Shown: in pieces, positions 10,955-19,293 of the stretch
Numbering within the stretch: position 1 is the first letter of the stretch
Layout of the letters: each line of letters starts with the position of its first letter
Source: an uncultured Armatimonadota bacterium
GTDB lineage: Bacteria > Armatimonadota > Fimbriimonadia > Fimbriimonadales > Fimbriimonadaceae
NCBI GenBank assembly: GCA_903927025.1
Contig: CAIYLG010000032.1
Span: forward strand, 1-39,767
DNA length: 39,767 nt
Direction of reading: 5' to 3'
Translations under genes and position numbers: made by a program
The notes under the pieces: generated by a model
Databases searched by the model: none
Told to the model about the DNA's origin: nothing
What the model saw: only the letters and a program-made list of their open reading frames with translations

Positions 10955-11569
10955 ATGGAAGCACCCCTTGATGCCAAGACCTGGCCAGATGGCCGAAGAA
11001 TCAAGTTTGCACGGGTACTCAAGCCGCAGGCTTCCTCTGGCGACGAATTCTGCAGTCTCGAGCAACCGCGCACTCGGACGTATGAGTTCGCACGAACGCC
11101 AAGCAGTGAAAGGTTGATGGTTGGAATCCCTGAGCAAGGCACAGATTTGGTCCGACTTCTCGCAAAGCGGATGGGTGGTCCATTTCGCATTCTCTATGTC
11201 CTGATGGTGGGCCGAATTGGGTCGCCCGAAGGGCGGTACGAGCTGCTCGGCGAACTCGATGAAGCTACCCTTGATGTGTGGCTAGACTGGTTCAAAGAGG
11301 CACTTGATCACGATGGTCGCCACACACTATGGGTCAAGTGTGTCGGCGATGGGCTCATCGTTTACGACCGCCATGAGCTCTTGTTCATTTATGGAGATGT
11401 GACCGCCGTTAGGTCGGAACTAGCCGACCTTGGCTATACCGAAGGTGAAGTTCGCACCGACTTCGAGCATCAGCACAGCTACTGGCCAGATTACGACGCG
11501 TTGGAACGCTACATCGCAAGCTCAGTGGATTTTCGATACTATCCGCTCGTCGTCGGATCGGATTTATAG
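10955..11569 (+). CDS. Hypothetical protein
   Basis: The product is a soluble, acidic protein of 204 residues with no signal peptide or membrane segment and no family that I recognise. The C-terminal half is rich in aromatic residues and Asp/Glu (WLDWFKEALDH, SYWPDYDALERYI). It follows the toxin-antitoxin remnant and repeat copy C. The ORF looks real because its composition is even and it uses the whole span, but no function can be given. Confidence 0.55.
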   Translation: MEAPLDAKTWPDGRRIKFARVLKPQASSGDEFCSLEQPRTRTYEFARTPSSERLMVGIPEQGTDLVRLLAKRMGGPFRILYVLMVGRIGSPEGRYELLGELDEATLDVWLDWFKEALDHDGRHTLWVKCVGDGLIVYDRHELLFIYGDVTAVRSELADLGYTEGEVRTDFEHQHSYWPDYDALERYIASSVDFRYYPLVVGSDL

Positions 11570-11720
11570 AAGGTCATGGCCTCGCGCGCGAGGTTGATCA
11601 TGTGGGCGCGCTAGAAAGAGGTCTCAACCCCGTTGTGGCAGGCTCCCGCAGTTTGGGCGCTGAGCCCCTTTGGGGCCGATCAAGGGATCGTATAGCCCCA
11701 TCCAAGCCACCTGGACTTGC

Positions 11721-12350
11721 CTAACTCTTTGGAAGGCGAAAATGCCCGGTGATCTTCCACGACCTCAGCACATCCTCTTCTTGCGCCCCGGCACCGATGT
11801 TGTGGATCACCAACGGAAACCATTCTGGGTCTAGGCGATCCGTCAAGACTCCTGTGTGGTCCAGCCCTGAAGAGAGACGCCATTCCACGATGTCGCCAGG
11901 AGACCAGTTTTTGGGATCATTCGTGCCCATCGCCAAGCTCACCCCAAAGCGGCGAAAGAAGACGCGCTGGTTGGGGACCCGACGCTGATCGATGTTCGAG
12001 TCCGGACGTGGGTTGTGGGCGTATCGGTGATAAACCCCCCAGTGGCTAGAGATATCTTTGTGGATAAGCTGCTGCAGGTCGTATCCCGCATTGCGCAGAG
12101 AGCGGATCACAACATCCGTGCACACTCCCTTCTTCCTGTCCACATCCCCATTGGGATAGGAGATTTTCTGGTAGCTCGGATCATATCGGGTGCCCCAAGA
12201 GAGCTGATTCCGTGCCCCTTCCACGATGAGTCGCTGAGTTTTCTTGAGCCTTGGTTGTGATGCTGCAGCGGAGCGGGACAGATGAGGGGCGGAGTTGCAG
12301 GCAGACGTCGTCAGAAAGACGATTGCTAAACCGGCCCACCTGACGCTCAT
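11721..12350 (-). CDS. DUF1287 lipoprotein (YijF-like)
   Basis: The N-terminus is a lipoprotein signal with the lipobox ending TSAC (C18). The mature part carries the DUF1287 hallmark GVCTDVVIRSLRNAGYDLQ (C77) and a downstream LDHTGVL (H165). These match the Cys and His of an NlpC/P60-like fold, so a cell-wall peptide hydrolase or amidase role is plausible, though the family's function is not settled. The length of 209 residues is normal. It is flanked by convergent and unrelated genes. Confidence 0.8.
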   Translation of the reverse strand: MSVRWAGLAIVFLTTSACNSAPHLSRSAAASQPRLKKTQRLIVEGARNQLSWGTRYDPSYQKISYPNGDVDRKKGVCTDVVIRSLRNAGYDLQQLIHKDISSHWGVYHRYAHNPRPDSNIDQRRVPNQRVFFRRFGVSLAMGTNDPKNWSPGDIVEWRLSSGLDHTGVLTDRLDPEWFPLVIHNIGAGAQEEDVLRSWKITGHFRLPKS

Positions 12351-12464
12351 ATACTCACAAACGCCAAATCTTCGACGATCATTCCCACGCTCTTGACTTC
12401 ATCGTCGATCTGGGAATCTCCTCATAAACCGCACTGCCGATGACATCTTTAGAACGGTGCGGCA

Positions 12465-12869
12465 TCACGCCTTGGAGTTCTGAAGCCTTGAGTTGCGGAA
12501 CCATAACCATAGAAACATTGGCTGTGTAAGAAGGCACCTACTCACGCTTACCCAAAAGGGCCTAAGCCCGAATGTATTGGCAATTGCGAATGGAGCCACG
12601 AAAAATAGAAGACAAGCAATCGTCATGAATCCGAACAGTCTGATCAGTGATTTCCCCGGTTCGGTAGAGCATCTCGTCGCGGGTTGGGCAACTACGATGG
12701 CCGTCACCATGACCGGAACCGAAACGAACAGCACGGGATAAAAGACCCAATCCGCAAAGGTCAGTTTCACGACTGGCGCGTATTCGAAATGGGGACCAAG
12801 CTGATAAGCCCAAATCGGCACGAGTATGCTCGCGATCACACTGATCCCGCACCAGATTAGGCGCTTCAC
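12465..12869 (-). CDS. Small integral membrane protein
   Basis: The product has 134 residues with about four hydrophobic segments (near 5-22, 38-62, 79-98 and 104-124) separated by short loops. No family was recognised. It is on the same strand as the DUF1287 gene, 114 bp upstream of it, but with no sign of a shared transcript. Confidence 0.5.
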   Translation of the reverse strand: MKRLIWCGISVIASILVPIWAYQLGPHFEYAPVVKLTFADWVFYPVLFVSVPVMVTAIVVAQPATRCSTEPGKSLIRLFGFMTIACLLFFVAPFAIANTFGLRPFWVSVSRCLLTQPMFLWLWFRNSRLQNSKA

Positions 12870-13462
12870 GGAAAGAGTATACGACGATTCCCAGTAGGTA
12901 AGCGAGGATCTATGACTCGAATTTCCATTGTCTCAGTGAGGAATGCATCTATCCAGCTTCTGGTCAAGCCTGCAGGTTGGCCTGGTTTGCCCGACTGCTG
13001 TTGAGCCGGGTTAGGAGATTGTGGTCTGGCCCCTCTCCTGCCATACCATGTCGTGCCTGCATACAACGCTTGGCAGGAGAAGGAGCCCCTGCCGACAGCT
13101 TCGATGCTTGACCCAAATTGTAAGGTGGACTGAATGCCCCGTCCCGAAAATTGGATGGTATGAGGTCAAAATATCCGTGCAGACCGCCCCACTTCATTCC
13201 TAAGCGCATCTGCGCATCCCTTTGTAAACCGAGCCGCCTATGGCGTTCTTAGAAGCGAGTCGCCGACTTTTGCCCCCCTTTGGACATCTGGGTGAATTCA
13301 AAATACGTTTACAAGTCGAAACAGGATTTCAAGGTGGATCCGTTCTTCAATCGCGTCCAGTAGCGGGGACCTAAAGGGATCGCCTGACTTTGTGCTTTCG
13401 AATCGATCGATGCCTTGATCACCCACCTTGAATTCTCTCGCTTCAGTTAGAATGCGATCACT
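12870..13462. other. 593-bp stretch without a supported gene
   Basis: ORFs of about 60-80 codons occur on both strands, but none shows a domain or a good ribosome binding site. A 10-bp inverted repeat (13034-13043 with 13071-13080; arms TCTCCTGCCA) could form a stem with a long loop. Otherwise nothing was seen. Confidence 0.35.
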
Positions 13463-14167
13463 TTGCAAAAAGCATCCTTCGTCACTCTCACGCTCGCGAG
13501 ATTCGATACCCTCCGGGAAGTTGGCTCTTTGACCGACGACGGCCATAAACAGCTGTTTTCCGTCGTTGCTCCAGACACTCGCGCCGCCGGAACCGCGGGT
13601 AAGTCCAAGTCCGCCTACAAGTTCTGCGCGGTTGCGCTTCACCGGGACAAAGAGTCTGCAGCGGCCTATTACGAAGATCGGGCCAGCATCTTCAACTGGC
13701 TAGGCGATGCCAAAGAGGTTTGGAGTGCGCTTCTTCGACCGGTACGCCATGTTGGTGAAGTCAACTATCTAGACCGAGAGCATCCGGGACTCATTTACGA
13801 TTGCCCTGCCGAGGCAGTGCCAGCGGGGCCGCTTGTTGTCCTAACTACTGCAGGTTTCAATCAGGAAGGGGACTGGTTGGAGCGAGCCACCGCGTTCAGC
13901 GTTGGCGTCACCGCCGTGAGAGTGGGCATGACGGGAATGCCTGGGCTCCACTCCCAGCAGAGTTTCTTGATGGATGGACCGGATGGCCTCACCGTCACTT
14001 TGTGGAAAGACTTCGCTTCGGTACGTGATTTCGCATACGGCCCCGGCGTCCACAAAGACCACCTCGTGCGCCAGAAGGCGGGCGAGTTTGCCGATCGCAC
14101 GTCTTTCACCCGCTGTGTGGTCGAACGAAGCGAAGGCGTCTGGCACGGCTCGATACCGTTTGCCTAG
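13463..14167 (+). CDS. CrtA/spheroidene monooxygenase-like protein
   Basis: This is a protein of 234 residues with a TTG start; no better in-frame start was found downstream. The central and C-terminal parts (FSVGVTAVRVGMTGMPGLHSQQSF, then TLWKDFASVRDFAYGPGVHKD and a closing DRTSFTRCVV) match my memory of spheroidene-monooxygenase-like proteins with a dimeric alpha-beta barrel-type fold. The neighbours do not suggest carotenoid synthesis, so the real substrate may differ. The stop overlaps the convergent vapC stop by 4 bp. Confidence 0.55.
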   Translation: MQKASFVTLTLARFDTLREVGSLTDDGHKQLFSVVAPDTRAAGTAGKSKSAYKFCAVALHRDKESAAAYYEDRASIFNWLGDAKEVWSALLRPVRHVGEVNYLDREHPGLIYDCPAEAVPAGPLVVLTTAGFNQEGDWLERATAFSVGVTAVRVGMTGMPGLHSQQSFLMDGPDGLTVTLWKDFASVRDFAYGPGVHKDHLVRQKAGEFADRTSFTRCVVERSEGVWHGSIPFA

Positions 14168-14592
14168 TGGCAAGCTGGAAGATGCTGCTTGTCGCCGTAA
14201 GCCGCGACCTGTACATCGGTGTGGATGAAGTCGTTACCCTTGAACAGTAAAGGTTCTGCAAACGCCTTCGCAAGGGCGTAGCTGAAGCAGTCGCCGAAGT
14301 TCAACCCTGCATGATGACCTGAACCCTTTCCGAAATCACGGTAGGCCTCACGGGCGATGTGTGCCTGATGTGGGGTTACTGGCTCGACTTGGATGCCCAA
14401 GGCATTGAGCAGCTCATCGACGCGCCTGCTCGCAATCGGATCCCTGGCCTGGTCGATCTCGGCGCCGATCTCAACGTAGCTCGCAGTGGACATCAGGAGG
14501 GACGTTCGGGATGCCTTCATCGCCAAAACGAAATCCTTTGCATCTGGTTCCGCCCGAAGAATGGCGATGATGACAGAAGTGTCAACGATCAC
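14164..14592 (-). CDS. vapC: VapC-type PIN-domain ribonuclease toxin
   Basis: This is a 142-residue PIN domain. The metal-binding acids are visible: D4 in MIVDTS, E41 in SYVEIG, D101 in NFGDCFSYALAK and D121 in FKGNDF. Such toxins cut RNA, often tRNA or rRNA, when freed from VapB. The start overlaps the vapB stop by 4 bp (translational coupling). Unlike the ParE-like toxin upstream, it is intact. Confidence 0.9.
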   Translation of the reverse strand: MIVDTSVIIAILRAEPDAKDFVLAMKASRTSLLMSTASYVEIGAEIDQARDPIASRRVDELLNALGIQVEPVTPHQAHIAREAYRDFGKGSGHHAGLNFGDCFSYALAKAFAEPLLFKGNDFIHTDVQVAAYGDKQHLPACH

Positions 14593-14837
14593 CTCGGCAA
14601 TCCATCTGCACCAAACAGAAGAGTGCCATGATCTTCTCCCTTGAGAGATTCTGGGAGTCGAGAAGAGCAGTCTCGTCCGATTTCCAAAATATGCTCGATC
14701 TGCCCATCTACAGATTGGAGGCGGGCGAGTTTTTCATCTACTGCCTGCTTAATCGCCTCAGTTAGGCTTAAGCCCGTAATGGCCGCAAGTTTGGCGACTG
14801 CCATGCTTGTTTCTTCGTTCTTTATACTTAGCGCCAT
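14589..14837 (-). CDS. vapB: VapB-type antitoxin (PSK/Rv0623-like)
   Basis: The product has 82 residues and begins MALSIKNEETSMAVAKLA, the pattern of the PSK-type transcription-factor antitoxins paired with PIN toxins. The N-terminal half binds DNA and the C-terminal half binds VapC. The AT-rich sequence just upstream (14838-14880) probably holds the autoregulated promoter. Confidence 0.85.
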   Translation of the reverse strand: MALSIKNEETSMAVAKLAAITGLSLTEAIKQAVDEKLARLQSVDGQIEHILEIGRDCSSRLPESLKGEDHGTLLFGADGLPR

Positions 14838-15025
14838 GGGATATTTCTATCACGTAGTTATAGCAATATAGAATTCATAATTTGATACGGTCGGCAATCT
14901 TATATTTCCTGAGCAAAAGACTCCCCGGTGGCATCACCATCCCCGAAAACTTAAGCCGTGGAGGAGATGGTGTCCGCTTTGGCGATGGACGCGGATTGAA
15001 TTCCGACAAGACCAAGCCAGCGACT

Positions 15026-15031
15026 TATAAT
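15026..15031 (+). promoter_or_regulatory. Perfect -10 hexamer six bases before an ATG
   Basis: TATAAT at 15026-15031 has a CCGACA word 17 bp upstream (15003-15008) that could serve as -35. The ATG at 15038 follows after six bases and there is no Shine-Dalgarno sequence, so the transcript would be leaderless or nearly so. Confidence 0.45.
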
Positions 15032-15037
15032 GAGCAG

Positions 15038-15403
15038 ATGGTGACCCCATCCAAGCAGGCAATTTCTGAGCTGTGGGGCATGCACGCCGTGAATCTTGCT
15101 ATCTGCGGAGTGCTTTCTTGCTTTCTGCTGCTGGTAAGCAGGTTTGACGCGCATCCTTTGTCATTCTTGGTATTGCCTCTCGGAATGGCTTTCGGTGCGC
15201 TCAATTCTCTTGAAAGGGGACTCGAGGTTGGACGAAAGCGCTTGCCCTGGATCGTCCTTAAAGGGATCCTGTTGGTGGCGTTACCGGTCGTCGGGCACCG
15301 CCAATTTGGCCCAACTTGGACAGTTCTCTTTCTTGTGAGCTTCTTGGCGATCACATTTCATGAATTGCGACGGCTCAACAAAGCGTCACCGCTTCGGCTT
15401 TGA
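15038..15403 (+). CDS. Small integral membrane protein
   Basis: The start at 15038 (121 residues) is chosen because it follows the TATAAT element directly. The longer open frame from 14882 has a composition unlike protein and would cover the promoter. Four hydrophobic segments are visible (about residues 17-32, 39-55, 71-84 and 90-105), ending in a short basic tail. No family was recognised. Confidence 0.5.
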   Translation: MVTPSKQAISELWGMHAVNLAICGVLSCFLLLVSRFDAHPLSFLVLPLGMAFGALNSLERGLEVGRKRLPWIVLKGILLVALPVVGHRQFGPTWTVLFLVSFLAITFHELRRLNKASPLRL

Positions 15404-15493
15404 TGCCTTCAGCCGTTTCAGTTCCTCCTGGAACATCTTGAGCGCTTCCTTGTTTCCCTGGGTCTTTGTCGTCGCGATCATTTCCTTCGTCAT
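15386..15493 (-). CDS. Short ORF encoding a charged helix, possible gene remnant
   Basis: Thirty-five codons (starting MTKEMIATTK, containing FQEELKRLK) form a highly charged amphipathic helix with good codon composition on the minus strand. A TAA stands just upstream in frame. It overlaps the 3' end of the convergent membrane-protein gene by 18 bp. It may be the surviving tail of a larger gene or a small protein. Confidence 0.22.
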   Translation of the reverse strand: MTKEMIATTKTQGNKEALKMFQEELKRLKASKPKR

Positions 15494-15557
15494 TTCCACG
15501 TCGTCCTTCCAGCGTTACAAGGGCGTGCGTACGTCCCTCTGACCGAACAGCGTTCGC

Positions 15558-16028
15558 CTAAAGCGGCTTGGTGAAAATGAGTTTGTCCTCACCAGGAGCA
15601 TAGAAATCCTTGATGCTTGCTTCGTGGACATAGCCGAGCTTTCTGTAGAAGGTTCTCGCCTGCTCGTACTGCTCCAGGCTAGAGGTCTCCACAAGGATCA
15701 GCCTGGCTTCGCGCAACCGCAGCTGCGCTTCTAGCTCAGACACAAGTTGGGCTCCACGTCCAGAATTCTGATAGTCGGGATGAACCGCAATCATCAGCAT
15801 GTTCCAGGTGCCTTCCGCCATCATTTCGGGCACGCAGTACACCGCACCAATTGGTCCAGGATCGCAGAGGGTCAACCAAATCGAACCATCGCTACCTTCG
15901 CTGAAAAATGGATTGATAATGGGCTCAAACATCTCGGTGGGAAACAGCCCAGTCGCCTCAATAACACCCTTGATTCCTTCTATGTCGCTCTCGACTGTGT
16001 TTCGCACCATGGCTTGGCTAATGTACAT
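15558..16028 (-). CDS. GNAT-family N-acetyltransferase
   Basis: This is a 156-residue single GNAT domain. The acetyl-CoA-binding motif A is visible as MLMIAVHPDYQNSGRGAQLV, followed by the ETSS...YEQARTFYRKLGY motif B. The acceptor (amino acid, peptide or small amine) cannot be told. An alternative ATG lies at 16010. Confidence 0.85.
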   Translation of the reverse strand: MYISQAMVRNTVESDIEGIKGVIEATGLFPTEMFEPIINPFFSEGSDGSIWLTLCDPGPIGAVYCVPEMMAEGTWNMLMIAVHPDYQNSGRGAQLVSELEAQLRLREARLILVETSSLEQYEQARTFYRKLGYVHEASIKDFYAPGEDKLIFTKPL

Positions 16029-16179
16029 CCTTCTTGGCTGATTGCACCACCGTGAGTTGAACCCGTCACTGGAAAACTACGTATTCGTTCTGAATGCCGA
16101 AAGTTCAGGTTCGCGGCTCGGGTACGACCTTTGGACCGCCGCCTGGATGGGTGTTCAACCCCATGGAAAACCCCCTAAA

Positions 16180-16866
16180 ATGTTTTTGCTGCCCGTAATC
16201 TTTTTCACCATGCAGACTCAAGCCGTCCAGCAACGCTATTCATGCGAATACATCACTTCAGACAGCAAGAGAGCGATTCTCGGCCGGCGAATCATCAGTG
16301 GGACAGTTAATACCGCGGGACACAAGCAAACTTGGAGCGCAGTCACGATGGACCAGCCTCCGGCGCCCAGTGCTCCGCTTTCGTACATGGAAGGATTCAG
16401 CTACGATCCCACCAAGAAGGATGTCTTAACGGATGCGCAAACCTTCAAAGAGTTTCCATCCTCAGCCGTGGAGGCGAAGGATATCGTTTCCGACATGCTG
16501 GAATTTGCGGGATACGCAGGCTGGGTGGGCAAGATCAAGCCGGGAGTGGAGACGGTTGTTCCACCGAGCAAAGATCACCCGGAAAGTCGAGTCACCCTTT
16601 CTGGGTTAGGTGAAGCAACCTATCACGGCCACGCCTGCACGATCCTCAAGTACGAGTCGTTCTTCAATAAGCTTGAGTTCAGCGCACCGGGAGCTAAGTT
16701 CGCGGGTCATAGCCATCGATGGGGAGAAGTCTGGGTCAATCAACGCTCAGGCACCATCGTTCGGGCCACGCTGAAGGAGGACCTGCTGGGCGAAGTCACG
16801 ATGCAGGACGCCAAGGAGGCGATGACCATGAACATCCTCCGGAAGGGAAACCTGGAGATGAACTAG
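16180..16866 (+). CDS. Secreted hypothetical protein
   Basis: The start at 16180 is chosen because it gives a short signal peptide (MFLLPVIFFTMQTQA); the frame extends further upstream without one. The mature part, about 213 residues, has no recognised domain. It is rich in His/Tyr (YHGHACTILKY, FAGHSHRWGEVWVN), ends with beta-type segments, and reads like a periplasmic or surface protein. Confidence 0.55.
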   Translation: MFLLPVIFFTMQTQAVQQRYSCEYITSDSKRAILGRRIISGTVNTAGHKQTWSAVTMDQPPAPSAPLSYMEGFSYDPTKKDVLTDAQTFKEFPSSAVEAKDIVSDMLEFAGYAGWVGKIKPGVETVVPPSKDHPESRVTLSGLGEATYHGHACTILKYESFFNKLEFSAPGAKFAGHSHRWGEVWVNQRSGTIVRATLKEDLLGEVTMQDAKEAMTMNILRKGNLEMN

Positions 16867-16892
16867 AGTCTCCAGCACACCGTGAGGAAAGG

Positions 16893-17405
16893 CTAGGCGT
16901 CCGTCAGGGTGCAGATAGAGCGGTCAAAGCAACAGGGTCTTCGCTTTCCGGACCGCATTTTCGAGCAACCGACCTCGATCCGCTTCTTGCGAGTCGCTTC
17001 CACGCGCGTCGAGGTGATCCACCGGATCCAGTCCCACCGAGCGGCAGGGGTGATGTCAACCCAAACTGCGTGGGCGACGGGATCCGCTTGCAGTGCCGCT
17101 TCGATGTCTGAGGGCACGTTTGGTTCTGGCCAATCTTTAGTGGGCTCAATAGTGAGCGAGACGGTCTCACCCGGATTGCCGACGGCTTCTCCCAAAAGGC
17201 GGTCAACGCGGAACCAGTGGCTACCTTTTCCGTCCGGTTCAAGCGCGGCCTGAAATTCGTGGCCGTTGATCGTCCCGTTCACCATCACCATGCCCCGAGA
17301 TGGAAGCTGCTCGCTCGCATCCATCGGAAGGCTAAGCAGAATTCCCTGGCCCACTCGGTCAGTCGCCTCTGGCTCATACAGCTTTGTCTCTATGTGAATT
17401 GCCAT
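16893..17405 (-). CDS. YdeI/OmpD-associated family protein with DUF1905 domain
   Basis: Residues 1-95 match the DUF1905 pattern (small beta-barrel; VMVNGTINGHEFQAALEPDG...HWFRV). Residues 100-160 carry the YdeI/OmpD-associated pattern, with WVDITPAARWDWIRWI, TRKKRIE and the GKRRPCC motif near the end. The family is linked to bacteriocin protection in some hosts, but its molecular action is unclear. The length of 170 residues is normal. Confidence 0.82.
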   Translation of the reverse strand: MAIHIETKLYEPEATDRVGQGILLSLPMDASEQLPSRGMVMVNGTINGHEFQAALEPDGKGSHWFRVDRLLGEAVGNPGETVSLTIEPTKDWPEPNVPSDIEAALQADPVAHAVWVDITPAARWDWIRWITSTRVEATRKKRIEVGCSKMRSGKRRPCCFDRSICTLTDA

Positions 17406-17580
17406 CGCATTCGCCCCACACCAATTCTTACCCGGTGAAATATTCCGTGAGTAGAAAAGGATATCGAATTTTCGAATCAGAGAAGCAGGGAAGGCATTTA
17501 CCGTCTCTTAGTCATGCAAAGAATCTCAACAGCGTAAAACCAAACAGGATGGTAACCTCGCACCCTTTGGAGGTTCATAG

Positions 17581-18066
17581 ATGAGTCTTTCTTCTCACAA
17601 AAGGGTTTTAATTGCCGTATTGGTCGCTAGCTTCTCGGTTACATCGTCGTTTGCACAGCATAAAGCCAAGCACCTAACCACAGGGGCAAAATTGAGGGAA
17701 CTAGACGATGCATGGTCTCATGCTGCAGCGTCGCACAAGTTGGACGCAACGGTTGCCTTCTACTCGGAAGATGCGGTGATGCTGGCCCCCAACGAGCCGA
17801 TCCACACTACCCGGAAGGCGATCCGAGCGGCCTGGGTTCCTTTCTGTGATCCCAGCACCTCCATCGCTTGGAAGGCAACCAAAGTGGAGGTCGCAAAGTC
17901 TGGAGACGTCGCCTACATGTACGGAACCTACAAGCTCATGGTGAAGGAAGGTGGCAAATTCATCTCCGATAAGGGCAAGTTCGTGGAGATCTGGAAGTAC
18001 CAAAAGGAGGGCTCCTGGAAGTGTGCCGTCGACATGTTCAATTCCGATCTCCCTGCCGCTGGGTAG
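17581..18066 (+). CDS. Secreted SnoaL-like/DUF4440 protein
   Basis: A strong GGAGG lies eight bases before the ATG. The signal peptide runs to SSFAQ (about residue 26). The mature domain has the cone-shaped NTF2/ketosteroid-isomerase pattern (LRELDDAWSHAAASHKLD..VAFYSEDAVML, then GKFVEIWKYQKEGSWKCAVDMFN). Proteins of this type bind small hydrophobic ligands or have isomerase-like activity; the ligand is unknown. Confidence 0.85.
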   Translation: MSLSSHKRVLIAVLVASFSVTSSFAQHKAKHLTTGAKLRELDDAWSHAAASHKLDATVAFYSEDAVMLAPNEPIHTTRKAIRAAWVPFCDPSTSIAWKATKVEVAKSGDVAYMYGTYKLMVKEGGKFISDKGKFVEIWKYQKEGSWKCAVDMFNSDLPAAG

Positions 18067-18161
18067 CCTTGCCTTAAAGACCCAGGAAGGCAACAAGCTC
18101 CAGATACCGGATTGGCTCTGCAAGGCAGCAGTCTGGCTGGGGCCCCTCTTCGGACCAAAAC

Positions 18162-18193
18162 GCCATGTTGATGGGCTAGTCGACCAACATGGC
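18162..18193 (+). terminator. Possible hairpin after the SnoaL-like gene
   Basis: Arms GCCATGTTG (18162-18170) and CAACATGGC (18185-18193) pair perfectly over 9 bp with a 14-base loop, followed by a weak T run. It is placed 96 bp after the stop codon. Confidence 0.35.
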
Positions 18194-18306
18194 AATCTTT
18201 GTGGTCAGGTTGTCGCCTCGACCTCTAAAGGCCTCAATCTTGGGCCACATCCGCCCAACCAAGGCGTAAACGTGCTCTGGAATTGGATCGTTTAATCCTT
18301 CGCAAG

Positions 18307-18312
18307 CATAAT
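18307..18312 (+). promoter_or_regulatory. -10-like hexamer six bases before an ATG
   Basis: CATAAT at 18307-18312 has TTGGAT 18 bp upstream (18283-18288) and six bases before the ATG at 18319. The spacing to the ATG is the same as at 15026, again without a Shine-Dalgarno sequence. Confidence 0.4.
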
Positions 18313-18318
18313 AAACGC

Positions 18319-19113
18319 ATGGGCGTCGCCAAGACCCTGCGATCAATTGACTTTGTTTCCGCGCTTCGAGGCTGTGCTGCTGCTCGACAGGAGTACGAGT
18401 CACGGGGCCTAGAGATTGGCAAGTGGGTGGAGCGATCGAATTCAAACGGTCTGCTTGAGTCGCGTTTGACGAATGCGGGCGCGATTCCAGAAGCCATCCA
18501 AGACTTCATTCGATCGGAAAACGATGGTGAAGCCATCAAACGCTTAACCGCCCTTTGTGCCCAAGGGCGCGAACTTGGCTCGGAGGCGGCACTTGCCGAT
18601 CTGGCAGCCAGACGCCGGGCCTTCCGAACTTTGGAAGCCAGTCTCCCACTCTTCGTCGAGAACCGTCCGCGCATCCGCGAGTACCACCGCTGGCTAGATG
18701 CACTTCCAGCATTTGACCTTCGACCCCTCATGGCCGGACTAGCGAAAGAGTTCACCGCATTCCCGAAGTCTCTTAACCCGCTTTCGAAGATTCCGGAATG
18801 CAGAGCATTTGAAGCGTGGGTCGCCATCTACGACGTCACCAATGGTTTCACCAGACCAGCGCACGCGATTTCGGAAGCGATCACTTCCGCCGCAAACGAG
18901 CCAGGACTGAGCCATAGTCTCGTCTCCCACCACATGCCGGCGCTCTCCGAAATGGTAGGTCGGTTTCAATCTGCCGAGGACCATCGCGATGCTTTGTCGA
19001 CGCTTCTCGACATCATGGACCTTCATGCAGGAACCGGCAGTTGGCCTGCGGTTCGGGAAGGGAAGGTGACAGTGGTTAAGGGTGAGGTTGAAGTAAGTCT
19101 CACCGTTCGATAG
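18319..19113 (+). CDS. Hypothetical soluble alpha-helical protein
   Basis: The start at 18319 (264 residues) follows the -10-like element directly. The frame opens at 18283, but that start would include the promoter. The protein is mostly helical with many Ala/Leu/Glu/Arg residues, no signal peptide and no membrane segment. I recognise no domain. Confidence 0.55.
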   Translation: MGVAKTLRSIDFVSALRGCAAARQEYESRGLEIGKWVERSNSNGLLESRLTNAGAIPEAIQDFIRSENDGEAIKRLTALCAQGRELGSEAALADLAARRRAFRTLEASLPLFVENRPRIREYHRWLDALPAFDLRPLMAGLAKEFTAFPKSLNPLSKIPECRAFEAWVAIYDVTNGFTRPAHAISEAITSAANEPGLSHSLVSHHMPALSEMVGRFQSAEDHRDALSTLLDIMDLHAGTGSWPAVREGKVTVVKGEVEVSLTVR

Positions 19114-19252
19114 GCATCTCTGAGCAAATGTTTATTCGTGTTTAATAGCGTTTACCCTCTTCGCGATCGTGAAAGGGAATTATGAGTAAAGTGATCAAAA
19201 CTTCAGGAGAAGGTACCGAGCAATTCCTTAATCCGAAGCCACTGGGACCTCA

Positions 19253-19281
19253 TTGCCTGTTTCCTCATCTTCAAGTAAAAT
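19253..19281 (+). promoter_or_regulatory. Sigma70-type promoter of the sugar-nucleotide operon
   Basis: TTGCCT (19253-19258), a 17-bp spacer, and TAAAAT (19276-19281). Transcription would start near 19288, leaving about six bases before the ATG at 19294, and there is no Shine-Dalgarno sequence. Confidence 0.55.
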
Positions 19282-19293
19282 AGAGACCTATTT

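Noticed and set aside
12964-13209. Minus-strand ORF of 81 codons
   Set aside because: It has no domain, no ribosome binding site and no partner; too weak to call a gene.
13298-13642. Minus-strand ORF of 114 codons
   Set aside because: It overlaps the start of the CrtA-like gene antisense, has no recognisable domain, and its composition follows the opposite strand.
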